A stretch of DNA of 11,587 nt, taken from positions 1 through 11,587 of the forward strand of contig CANCCF010000125.1 in assembly GCA_947374485.1 (NCBI GenBank), in the 5' to 3' direction. This DNA comes from Comamonadaceae bacterium. GTDB lineage: Bacteria > Pseudomonadota > Gammaproteobacteria > Burkholderiales > Burkholderiaceae_C. Each line of letters starts with the position of its first letter. Position 1 is the first letter of the stretch. The position numbers and the translations under genes are program-made. The notes under the pieces were generated by a model. That model was not told the DNA's origin and did not search any database. It saw only the letters and a list, made by a program, of their open reading frames with translations. This document shows, in pieces, positions 1 through 5,649 of the stretch.

Positions 1-1
1 C

Positions 2-778
2 ACCGGCCTGGGCGCGGGCTTCAGTGGCATAGCGCAGGCGCAAAGCATTGTCATGGCCTCCACCACGTCCACCGAACAGTCAGGCCTGTTTCCCTACCTG
101 CTGCCCGAGTTCAAAAAGGCCACCGGCATCGATGTGAAAGTGGTGGCCGTGGGCACGGGCCAGGCCATCGACATGGGCCGGCGCGGAGATGCCGATGTGC
201 TGTTTGTGCACGACCAGGTGGCCGAAGAAAAGGTCGTGGCCGAGGGCTTTGCCTTGAAGCGCCTGCCCGTGATGTACAACGATTTCGTACTGATCGGCCC
301 GGCGGCAGACGCAGCCAAAGTCAAGGGCAGCAGCATTGTGGACGCGCTGAAAAAAGTGGCCGCCAGCAACGCCAGTTTTATTTCGCGCGGTGACAAGAGC
401 GGCACCCATGCCGCCGAGCTGCGCTTCTGGAAGGCGCTGGGCGAGGGCGCAGCCAAGGGCGACGGCTACAAGGAATGCGGCTGCGGCATGGGCCCGGCCC
501 TGAACATGGCTGCCAGCACCGGCGCCTACGTGCTGGCCGACCGAGGCACCTGGTTGAGCTTCAAGAACCGCGCGGATCTGGCGGTGCTGGTGGAGGGCGA
601 CAAGGCCCTGTTCAACCAGTACGGCGTGCTGGTGGTGAACCCGGCCAAGCACCCGCATGTGAAGGTGTCCGAGGCGCAAAAGTTTGCGGACTGGGTGACA
701 TCACCGGCAGGCCAAAGCGTGATTGCGTCCTACAAAATTGAAGGCCAGCAGCTCTTCTTCCCGAATGCAGGCAAATAA
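2..778 (+). CDS. tupA: Tungstate ABC transporter substrate-binding protein, TupA-like (5' end outside window)
   Basis: This is the periplasmic binding component of a tungstate-type ABC importer, which would deliver the oxyanion to a TupB permease and TupC ATPase encoded to the left of the window. An ATG at 53 could be taken as the start, but the same frame stays open to the window edge and reads ...SGIAQAQSIVMASTTST. This looks like the end of a signal peptide with an A-Q-A cleavage site, so the gene is partial and the ATG at 53 lies inside the mature protein. Family marks are the N-terminal (A/T)(S/T)TTSTxxSGL segment that helps bind the anion, the SRGDKSGTH segment, a GMGxxLNMA block, and the ADRGTWLSF block. 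An unusual KECGCGMG stretch (467-490) supplies the only two cysteines of the visible protein. It stops 3 bp from the stop codon of the opposing Smr gene. Tungstate rather than molybdate or another anion is a family-level inference. Confidence 0.88.
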   Translation, partial: TGLGAGFSGIAQAQSIVMASTTSTEQSGLFPYLLPEFKKATGIDVKVVAVGTGQAIDMGRRGDADVLFVHDQVAEEKVVAEGFALKRLPVMYNDFVLIGPAADAAKVKGSSIVDALKKVAASNASFISRGDKSGTHAAELRFWKALGEGAAKGDGYKECGCGMGPALNMAASTGAYVLADRGTWLSFKNRADLAVLVEGDKALFNQYGVLVVNPAKHPHVKVSEAQKFADWVTSPAGQSVIASYKIEGQQLFFPNAGK

Positions 779-781
779 GGC

Positions 782-1429
782 TTAAAAGCCCACTCGTACC
801 GGCTGCAGCAGCACCACCAGGGCGCCGGCGCCGCCATGCGCCGGTTGCGCCTGCACAAAGGCCACCACCTCGGCCTTTTGCACCAGCCAGCGGTGCACCT
901 TGTCCTTGAGCACCGGCTCCTTGCCGGGTGAGCCCAGGCCCTTGCCGGTGACCACGCGCACGCAGCGTATGCCTTGCTTGTGCGCCTCGCGAATAAAGCT
1001 GGTGAGGGTCTCGCGCGCCTCGTCGGTGCGCAGGCCGTGCAGGTCCACCTGGCGCTGGATGGCCCATTTGCCGCGGCGCAGCTTTTGCGTCACATCCGGC
1101 CCCACACCCGGGCGGCGGAAGCTCAGGCGCTCATCGGTTTCCAAGAGGGTGGTGACATCGACTTCGTCGCTGATGGCCTCTTGCAGGGCGGCGGCCTCGT
1201 CCAGCAAATGCTGCTTGGGGATGGGTTTTGGCGGTGCCGGTTTGAGGTCGGCAAGCTGGCTTTGCGGCAGGCGCTGCACCTGGCCCACCGCCGCCTGAAA
1301 CAGGTTGCGCCGCGCCGCCAGTTGCTTGGCCTCCAGCGCGCGCTGGGCGGCAAGAGTGGCGGCGCGCTGGGCCTGGGCATCGATCTCTTTTTTGACCGCC
1401 TTCAGGTCGGCCAGGGAGGTGATCTTCAC
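782..1429 (-). CDS. Smr-domain protein
   Basis: The product is a 215-residue protein of the Smr (small MutS-related) family, whose members include nucleic-acid nicking or RNA-cleaving enzymes. The N-terminal third is Ala/Gln/Lys/Arg rich and probably a helical coiled coil (about residues 1-45). A Pro-rich link follows near 63-72, then the C-terminal Smr domain at about 125-215. The domain carries DLHG (129-132) and a glycine loop with sequence TGKGLGSPG (161-169). Many relatives have His at the first loop position; Thr is present here. The HGGAGALVVLL strand near the C-terminus is also typical. The start is GTG, overlapping the radC stop as GTGA, so translation is probably coupled to radC and no separate promoter is expected. 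Family membership is firm; whether it cuts DNA or RNA, and its cellular role, cannot be decided from sequence. Confidence 0.88.
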   Translation of the reverse strand: MKITSLADLKAVKKEIDAQAQRAATLAAQRALEAKQLAARRNLFQAAVGQVQRLPQSQLADLKPAPPKPIPKQHLLDEAAALQEAISDEVDVTTLLETDERLSFRRPGVGPDVTQKLRRGKWAIQRQVDLHGLRTDEARETLTSFIREAHKQGIRCVRVVTGKGLGSPGKEPVLKDKVHRWLVQKAEVVAFVQAQPAHGGAGALVVLLQPVRVGF

Positions 1430-2136
1430 AGCAGGCCTTGTTCTGCCATGGACAGGGTCTCGCCGTTGCCCACGATGATGTGGTCCAGCACCCGCACATC
1501 GATCAGGCCCAAGGCGGCGCGCAGGTTGCGCGTCAGCGCCTTGTCGGCCTCAGAGGGTTGCACTGAGCCGCTGGGGTGGTTGTGCGCCAGCACCACGGCG
1601 GCGGCGTGGTGGTGCAGGGCGCGCAGCACCACCTCACGCGGGTAGACGCTGGTCTGGTTGAGCGTGCCGCGAAACAATTCTTCGGTTTGCAGGAGCTTGT
1701 TTTGCACATCCAGAAAGCAGACCACAAACACCTCGTGCCTTAAGTGCGCCAGCTGCAGCTGCAGGTGCTGCTTGACGGCGCTGGGGTCGGCCAGCACCGT
1801 GTTCTCTTGCAGGCGCTGGGCAATGGCACGGCGGGCCAGCTCCAGCACCGCCAGAATTTCGGCGCGCTTGGCAGGCCCGAGACCCTTGACCTTTTTCAGA
1901 TCGTCGGGGGTGGCGTTGAGCAGACCGGCAATGCCGCCAAAACCTGGCGCAGGTCCGTCCACGGTGCGTCGGCCCTGGATTTGCAGCAGCTCATCGGCCA
2001 TCTGCAGCACGCCCTTGCCTGCGATGCCGGTGCGCAGCAACAAGGCCAACAGCTCGGCGTCACTCAGGGCCGAGGGGCCGCGCGCAAGCAGCTTTTCACG
2101 CGGGCGTGCCTGTGCGGGAAGGTCTTTGAGTGACAT
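1426..2136 (-). CDS. radC: RadC family JAMM/MPN-domain protein
   Basis: The product is a 236-residue RadC-family protein. The N-terminal part has the usual RPREKLLARGPSALSDAELLA-like segment and a helix-hairpin-helix (KGLGPAKRAEI, about 84-94) expected to bind DNA. The C-terminal RadC/JAMM domain has a metal-site signature: Glu153 in EELFRG, then H-N-H-P-S-G at 185-190 with His185 and His187, and Asp198 eleven residues after His187. JAMM domains are zinc hydrolases, but RadC activity is not firmly established; the old link to repair rests on an allele later assigned to recG. Compared with the usual roughly 224 residues there is about a dozen extra residues around 54-69 (Gly/Pro/Arg rich). It is the first gene of a two-gene unit with the Smr gene and is divergent from the FKBP gene. 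The ATG at 2136 fits the conserved N-terminus, although no strong Shine-Dalgarno sequence precedes it. Confidence 0.93.
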   Translation of the reverse strand: MSLKDLPAQARPREKLLARGPSALSDAELLALLLRTGIAGKGVLQMADELLQIQGRRTVDGPAPGFGGIAGLLNATPDDLKKVKGLGPAKRAEILAVLELARRAIAQRLQENTVLADPSAVKQHLQLQLAHLRHEVFVVCFLDVQNKLLQTEELFRGTLNQTSVYPREVVLRALHHHAAAVVLAHNHPSGSVQPSEADKALTRNLRAALGLIDVRVLDHIIVGNGETLSMAEQGLL

Positions 2137-2156
2137 GGCGGGCGGCTTTCTACAAT
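2126..2156 (+). promoter_or_regulatory. Candidate sigma70 promoter for slpA-ispH
   Basis: A TACAAT -10 hexamer lies at 2151-2156 (5 of 6 matches to TATAAT), 24 bases before the ATG at 2181, giving a short leader of about 18 nt. Upstream are two imperfect -35 candidates: TTGAGT at 2126-2131 with a 19-bp spacer, and GTGACA at 2130-2135 with a 15-bp spacer. Both fall inside the first codons of the divergent radC gene, so the two transcription units share a 44-bp intergenic region. A GGGAC at 2172-2176 can serve as a weak ribosome-binding site. This is pattern matching only. Confidence 0.5.
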
Positions 2157-2180
2157 AGGGGCCAGTTTATCGGGACTTCC

Positions 2181-2633
2181 ATGACCTCTGTGCCTACCCG
2201 TGTTCACGCGGGCTCATTCCTCACACTGCATTACCGCCTGGGCGGGCCTGCGGGCGACATCATCAACACCTTCAGCGGCAAGCCTGCCACGCTGAGCCTG
2301 GGCACGGGCGAATTGTCCCCGGCCATGGAGGAGTGCCTGCTGGGCATGGAAGAGGGCGCACGCACCACGTTTGATTTGCCCGCAGGGGCAGCCTTTGGCC
2401 CGCGCAACCCCGACATGCAGCAGTGGCTGGCGCGCAAGGTGCTCACCGACATGGGCGACCCGCACGAGACCTACAGCATCGGCGACGTGGTGGAGTTCCC
2501 CACGCCGGACGGCACGGGCAAGTTTGCCGGTGTGGTGCAGCAGCTGGGCGAGGCCTCTGTTCTGTTTGACTTCAACCACCCGCTGGCGGGCCAGCCGGTG
2601 AGTTTTGAAGTGCAACTGATTGGCGTGCTATGA
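2181..2633 (+). CDS. fkpB: FKBP-type peptidyl-prolyl cis-trans isomerase, SlpA/FkpB type
   Basis: The product is a 150-residue FKBP-fold prolyl isomerase of the SlpA type, a cytoplasmic enzyme that combines isomerase and chaperone activity through an 'insert-in-flap' domain. No signal peptide is present. The FKBP core is seen as VHAGSFLTLHYRL (8-20), the LGTGELSPAMEECLLGM stretch (40-56) and the C-terminal DFNHPLAGQPVSFEVQLIGV (130-149). The insert domain covers about 70-125, with AAFGPRNPD at its start. DFNHPLAGQ is a hallmark shared with E. coli SlpA (149 residues). The ATG at 2181 is chosen because it gives this length and sits properly behind a -10 box; the frame is open further upstream to 2130, but that would include the promoter. 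Its last codons overlap the ispH start (ATGA). The fkpB-ispH pairing is also known in E. coli, which supports the call. Confidence 0.93.
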   Translation: MTSVPTRVHAGSFLTLHYRLGGPAGDIINTFSGKPATLSLGTGELSPAMEECLLGMEEGARTTFDLPAGAAFGPRNPDMQQWLARKVLTDMGDPHETYSIGDVVEFPTPDGTGKFAGVVQQLGEASVLFDFNHPLAGQPVSFEVQLIGVL

Positions 2634-3574
2634 CCCAGGAAATACTTTTGGCAGAGCCCCGCGGCTTTTGTGCAGGTGTGGACCGCGCCATTGAAATTGT
2701 CGAAAAAGCCCTGGTGAAATTCGGTGCACCCATTTACGTGCGCCATGAGATCGTGCACAACACCTATGTCGTCAATGACCTGAAGCAAAAGGGCGCGATC
2801 TTCATCGAAGACCTGGACGATGTGCCCGCAGGCGCCACGCTGGTGTTCTCGGCCCACGGTGTGAGCCGCGCCACGCATGAGGAGGCCGAGGCGCGCGGCT
2901 TTCGCATTTTTGACGCCACCTGCCCGCTGGTGACCAAGGTGCATGTGGAAGTGGCCAAGCTGCACAAAGAGGGCTATGAATTCATCATGATCGGCCACAA
3001 GGGCCACCCCGAGGTGGAGGGCACCATGGGCCAGCTCGACAGCGGTATTCACTTGGTGGAAGACGTGGACGGTGTGGCGCGGGTCAATCCGTCGCAGACC
3101 GACAAGCTGGCCGTCGTCACCCAAACCACCCTAAGCGTGGACGATGCGGCCGAGATAGCCGCCGCCGTGAAGGCGCGTTTCCCCAAGATCCAGGAGCCCA
3201 AGCAGCAGGACATTTGCTACGCCACGCAAAACCGCCAGGACGCCGTCAAATTGATGAGCCCGCAGGTGGATGTGGTGATTGTGGTGGGCAGCCCCACCAG
3301 CTCCAACAGCAACCGCCTGCGCGAAGTGGCGCACAAGCTGGGCACGGCCAGCTACATGGTCGACAGCGCCGAAGAGCTGCAGCCCGAGTGGTTTGACGGC
3401 AGCGTGCGCGTGGGCCTGACGGCCGGTGCCTCGGCCCCCGAAATTCTGGTCAAAGCCGTGATCGACCGCCTCAAAGCCCTGGGTGCCGTCTCGGTGCGCA
3501 AGATGGACGGCATCGAAGAAACCGTGAAATTTCCGCTGCCCAAGGGCCTGCGCCTGGATTCCACCCCTAACTAA
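2630..3574 (+). CDS. ispH: 4-hydroxy-3-methylbut-2-enyl diphosphate reductase (IspH/LytB)
   Basis: This is the last enzyme of the MEP isoprenoid pathway. It reductively dehydrates HMBPP to isopentenyl and dimethylallyl diphosphate using a [4Fe-4S] cluster in the cytoplasm. The 314-residue protein is full length for the family. The three cluster cysteines are visible at Cys14 (EPRGFCAGV), Cys98 (DATCPLV) and Cys196 (DICYATQ). Substrate-site residues are also present: His43, His76 (SAHGVS), His126 and Glu128 (GHPEVEG), the VVTQTTLS block near 162-169, the SPTSSNSNRL block (221-230) and Ser268 (GASAP). The start codon overlaps the FKBP stop as ATGA, implying translational coupling and co-transcription. 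The stop is 9 bp before serS. All expected catalytic residues are intact, so the enzyme should be active and is presumably essential if this is the only isoprenoid route. Confidence 0.98.
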   Translation: MTQEILLAEPRGFCAGVDRAIEIVEKALVKFGAPIYVRHEIVHNTYVVNDLKQKGAIFIEDLDDVPAGATLVFSAHGVSRATHEEAEARGFRIFDATCPLVTKVHVEVAKLHKEGYEFIMIGHKGHPEVEGTMGQLDSGIHLVEDVDGVARVNPSQTDKLAVVTQTTLSVDDAAEIAAAVKARFPKIQEPKQQDICYATQNRQDAVKLMSPQVDVVIVVGSPTSSNSNRLREVAHKLGTASYMVDSAEELQPEWFDGSVRVGLTAGASAPEILVKAVIDRLKALGAVSVRKMDGIEETVKFPLPKGLRLDSTPN

Positions 3575-3577
3575 AAT
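3572..3577 (+). promoter_or_regulatory. Candidate extra promoter (-10 box) directly before serS
   Basis: TAAAAT (5 of 6 to TATAAT) begins with the ispH stop codon and ends 6 bases before the serS ATG. If used, the transcript would begin at or next to the A of the ATG, i.e. leaderless. In agreement, no Shine-Dalgarno sequence is present in the 9-base gap. No convincing -35 hexamer is seen at the expected distance (about 3549-3554), so the call is tentative; serS could instead rely on read-through from slpA-ispH. Confidence 0.4.
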
Positions 3578-3583
3578 AGCAAC

Positions 3584-4906
3584 ATGCTGGACATCAACTA
3601 CCTCCGTAAAGACCTCGACGCCGTCGTGGCACGCCTTGCCACCCGCAAGAGCCCGCAAACCTTTCTGGACGAGACCGCGTTCCGTGCCCTGGAGACCGAG
3701 CGCAAATCCATACAGATGCGCACCGAGGAACTGCAGAGCAAGCGCAACAGCCTGAGCAAGCAAATCGGCATGCTCAAGTCCAAGGGCCCGGCCGGTGCAG
3801 CAGAAGCCGACGCCGCCATGGCCGAGGTCAACGGCCTGAAAGTCGAACTCGAAACCTCCGCTGCGCGCCTGGAGCAGATTCAAAACGAGATGCAGACCCT
3901 GCTGCTGGCCGTGCCCAACCTGCCGCACGAAAGTGTGCCCGTGGGCGCCGACGAGCACGGCAACGTGGTGCTGCGCAGCTGGGGCACGCCGGGTACCTAT
4001 GCCTTTGACATCAAAGACCATGTGGACCTGGGTGAGCCCCTGGGCCTGGACTTTGCCATGGGCGTGAAGCTCACCGGCTCGCGCTTCACCGTGATGAAGG
4101 GCCCGGTGGCCCGCCTGCACCGCGCCTTGGCGCAGTTCATGCTGGATGTGCAGACCCAGGAACACGGCTACACCGAGTGCTACACGCCTTATATTGTCAA
4201 CGGTGAAACCCTGCGCGGCACCGGCCAGCTGCCCAAGTTCGAGGGCGATTTGTTTGCTGCCAAGAAGGGCGGCCAAGAGGGCGAGCAGCAGCCCGACCAC
4301 ACGGCGCTGTACCTGATTCCCACCAGCGAAGTGACCATGACCAACTTCGTGCGCGATGTGGTGCTGGCAGAAAGTGAACTGCCCATCAAGCTCACCGCGC
4401 ACACGCCGTGTTTTCGCTCCGAGGCCGGTAGCGCCGGGCGCGACACGCGCGGCCTGATTCGCCAGCACCAGTTCGACAAGGTGGAGATGGTGCAAATCGT
4501 CCACCCCGAAAAGAGCTACGCCGCGCTGGAAGAAATGACCGGCCATGCCGAAGCCATCCTGCAAAAGCTCGGCCTGCCCTACCGGGTGATGAGCCTGTGC
4601 ACCGGCGACATGGGTTTTGGTGCTGCCAAGACCTACGACCTGGAGGTGTGGCTGCCCGCACAAAACACCTACCGCGAAATCAGCTCGGTCAGCAACTGCG
4701 AGGCCTTCCAGTCACGCCGCCTGCAGGCCCGTTTCAAGAACGCGCAGGGCAAGAACGAGCTGGTGCACACCCTGAACGGCTCCGGCCTGGCCGTGGGTCG
4801 CACGCTGGTGGCGGTGCTGGAGAATTACCAGAACGCCGACGGCTCGATTACCGTGCCCGAGGCGCTGCGCACCTACCTGGGTGGCCTCGAGCGCCTGGCT
4901 GCCTGA
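3584..4906 (+). CDS. serS: Seryl-tRNA synthetase
   Basis: This cytoplasmic class II synthetase charges tRNA-Ser (and tRNA-Sec where present) with serine. The 440-residue protein is full length. Residues about 1-110 form the long antiparallel coiled-coil arm, rich in Glu/Lys/Gln/Leu, that contacts the long variable arm of tRNA-Ser. The catalytic domain follows. Motif 1 lies around 175-205 (ARLHRALAQFMLD... YTECYTPYIV), a serine-binding TSE is at 247-249, motif 2 starts at FRSEAGSAGRDTRG (277-290), and motif 3 is GSGLAVGRTLVAVLE (399-413) with its class-defining Arg406. A short hydrophilic insertion (KKGGQEGEQQPDHT, about 227-240) precedes the serine site. The ATG at 3584 matches the conserved MLDINYLRKD start. 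The gene is 9 bp after ispH and 70 bp before a tRNA-Ser gene, its own substrate. Confidence 0.98.
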   Translation: MLDINYLRKDLDAVVARLATRKSPQTFLDETAFRALETERKSIQMRTEELQSKRNSLSKQIGMLKSKGPAGAAEADAAMAEVNGLKVELETSAARLEQIQNEMQTLLLAVPNLPHESVPVGADEHGNVVLRSWGTPGTYAFDIKDHVDLGEPLGLDFAMGVKLTGSRFTVMKGPVARLHRALAQFMLDVQTQEHGYTECYTPYIVNGETLRGTGQLPKFEGDLFAAKKGGQEGEQQPDHTALYLIPTSEVTMTNFVRDVVLAESELPIKLTAHTPCFRSEAGSAGRDTRGLIRQHQFDKVEMVQIVHPEKSYAALEEMTGHAEAILQKLGLPYRVMSLCTGDMGFGAAKTYDLEVWLPAQNTYREISSVSNCEAFQSRRLQARFKNAQGKNELVHTLNGSGLAVGRTLVAVLENYQNADGSITVPEALRTYLGGLERLAA

Positions 4907-4946
4907 TCTTCGGCGCCGGGCTGCCAGAAGGCGGCTTGCGCCCTGC

Positions 4947-4952
4947 TAGAAT
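4947..4952 (+). promoter_or_regulatory. Candidate -10 box of the tRNA-Ser promoter
   Basis: TAGAAT (5 of 6 to TATAAT) lies 24 bases before the first base of the mature tRNA, a normal distance for a tRNA promoter with a short 5' leader removed by RNase P. A good -35 hexamer at 16-18 bp spacing is not seen. It lies in the 70-bp gap after serS, where no terminator is evident, so read-through from serS remains possible. Confidence 0.45.
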
Positions 4953-4976
4953 CTCGGCCTGTGCTGCAAAGCGCAT

Positions 4977-5064
4977 GGAAGCGTGGCAGAGTGGCCGAAT
5001 GTACCTGATTCGAAATCAGGCGTACCGAAAGGTACCGTGGGTTCGAATCCCACCGCTTCCTCCA
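4977..5064 (+). tRNA. tRNA-Ser (anticodon CGA, reads UCG)
   Basis: A complete class II tRNA folds by eye. The 7-bp acceptor stem is GGAAGCG (4977-4983) with CGCTTCC (5054-5060). The D stem is a short GCA/TGT pair. The anticodon stem CCTGA/TCAGG encloses loop TTCGAAA with anticodon CGA. A long variable arm has stem GTACC/GGTAC closed by GAAA. The T arm is GTGGG-TTCGAAT-CCCAC, and an encoded CCA ends at 5064. The long variable arm and the CGA anticodon identify serine. The base before CCA (position 73) reads T rather than the G usual in bacterial tRNA-Ser. It follows serS on the same strand, has a possible -10 box upstream and a strong terminator 8 bp downstream. Confidence 0.97.
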
Positions 5065-5072
5065 GAACCAGC

Positions 5073-5107
5073 AAAGCCCCAAGCGATTCATTCGCTTGGG
5101 GCTTTTT
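5073..5107 (+). terminator. Intrinsic terminator after tRNA-Ser
   Basis: A 14-bp perfect inverted repeat, AAAGCCCCAAGCGA (5073-5086) and TCGCTTGGGGCTTT (5092-5105), closes on a 5-base loop and ends in a T5 run (5103-5107). It begins 8 bp after the tRNA CCA end. It should stop transcription from serS and the tRNA before the converging marR gene. On the other strand the hairpin is followed only by CTTTGC, so termination in that direction would be weaker. Confidence 0.9.
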
Positions 5108-5129
5108 GCTTGTGGACTGCCCGGGCCGC

Positions 5130-5160
5130 AGCGCTGGTAGCCGCAACGGCAACCAGCGCT
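5130..5160 (-). terminator. Second hairpin at the marR 3' end (possible terminator or 3' stabiliser)
   Basis: A 9-bp perfect stem AGCGCTGGT (5130-5138) / ACCAGCGCT (5152-5160) continues, after an A/A mismatch, into a 4-bp GCCG/CGGC stem closed by a 3-base loop. The outer edge overlaps the marR stop codon (5159-5161). On the minus strand no U-tract follows, so this is not a classical intrinsic terminator. It could act as a Rho-assisted terminator, a 3'-end stabiliser, or a roadblock between converging units. The structure is clear; the function is inferred. Confidence 0.5.
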
Positions 5161-5614
5161 ATTTGTAGACTTTTTTGAGCAACTGGATCATGGTCTTGCG
5201 CTCTTCGGGCGTGAGCCTGGATGCCACGGCGGCTTCCAGGCCAGACGCCGTTTTTTCTGCCTGCGCCATCAAGGTCTGGCCCTGCGCTGTCAGCATCAGG
5301 CCAAAGGCGCGCCCATCGTGCGGGTGGGCGTGGCGGGCAATCAGACCGCGCTTTTCGAAACTGTTGACCATGGCCACGATATTGGGTGCTTGCAGCCCCA
5401 AGGTGTTGCAGAGCTGGCGCGAGGTAATGCCCGGGTTGTGGGTGATCAGCGAGAGCGCGGAGAAGTCCACCGGGCGCAGGTCATACACCGCCATTTCTTC
5501 CAGAAAGTGGCTGATCACGGCCAGCGCGGCACGCCGCGCGTTGTAGCCCACCAGGGTCTCCAGATAGCGGGTGTTGACCTTCTCTACAAACGGTTTATCT
5601 GCAGTGGTTTTCAT
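5159..5614 (-). CDS. MarR family transcriptional regulator
   Basis: The product is a 151-residue winged helix-turn-helix protein of the MarR family; such proteins bind palindromic operators as dimers and are usually released by small ligands such as phenolic acids, aromatic acids or acyl-CoA thioesters. The winged-helix domain covers about 45-115. It contains DFSALSLI, the helix-turn-helix ITSRQLCNTLGL (63-74) with recognition helix APNIVAMVNSFEKRGL (76-91), and the wing RHAHPHDGRAFGLMLT (94-109), where the usual D-x-R wing signature is present as DGR. The flanking helices form the dimer interface. It is the last gene of the transporter/dehydrogenase cluster, 35 bp after the dehydrogenase stop. 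A possible -10 box lies just upstream, so it may also be transcribed alone. Regulation of this cluster is the likely role, inferred from position only. Confidence 0.9.
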   Translation of the reverse strand: MKTTADKPFVEKVNTRYLETLVGYNARRAALAVISHFLEEMAVYDLRPVDFSALSLITHNPGITSRQLCNTLGLQAPNIVAMVNSFEKRGLIARHAHPHDGRAFGLMLTAQGQTLMAQAEKTASGLEAAVASRLTPEERKTMIQLLKKVYK

Positions 5615-5622
5615 GTTGCCGA

Positions 5623-5628
5623 ATCATA
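5623..5628 (-). promoter_or_regulatory. Candidate -10 box directly before marR
   Basis: On the minus strand TATGAT (5 of 6 to TATAAT) ends 8 bases before the marR ATG, inside the 35-bp gap after the dehydrogenase gene. Use of this box would give a nearly leaderless message. A clear -35 element is not seen and no strong Shine-Dalgarno sequence is present, so it is a weak candidate. Confidence 0.3.
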
Positions 5629-5649
5629 AAGCGCAGCGGCTGTGGAGCC

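Noticed and set aside
53..55. ATG at 53 as the tupA start
   Set aside because: The frame is open upstream and encodes what looks like the end of a signal peptide; a start at 53 would leave a periplasmic protein without export signal and cut the binding segment.
779..790. Small inverted repeat GGCT/AGCC between tupA and the Smr gene
   Set aside because: The stem is only 4 bp with no T-run; too weak to call a terminator.
1591..1611. CACCAC...GTGGTG inverted repeat inside radC
   Set aside because: It falls in codons for the His/Ala/Val-rich strand just before the JAMM HNHPSG motif and is explained by coding constraint.
2130..2180. Extended N-terminus of the FKBP protein
   Set aside because: It would cover the -10 box and overlap radC; the ATG at 2181 gives a length close to E. 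coli SlpA.
3131..4663. 510-codon open frame on the minus strand
   Set aside because: It lies entirely antisense to ispH and serS, both of which have full family motifs. The His/Gly/Gln/Ala-rich translation is typical of the antisense frame of a high-GC gene.
4977..5158. tRNA-Ser as an integration site for a genomic island
   Set aside because: No integrase, no repeated copy of the tRNA 3' end and no change of composition is visible downstream; the next gene follows directly.
4873..5178. Short frames crossing the tRNA-Ser gene
   Set aside because: They translate the tRNA itself (the familiar VGFEPT-type artefact) and the terminator hairpin.
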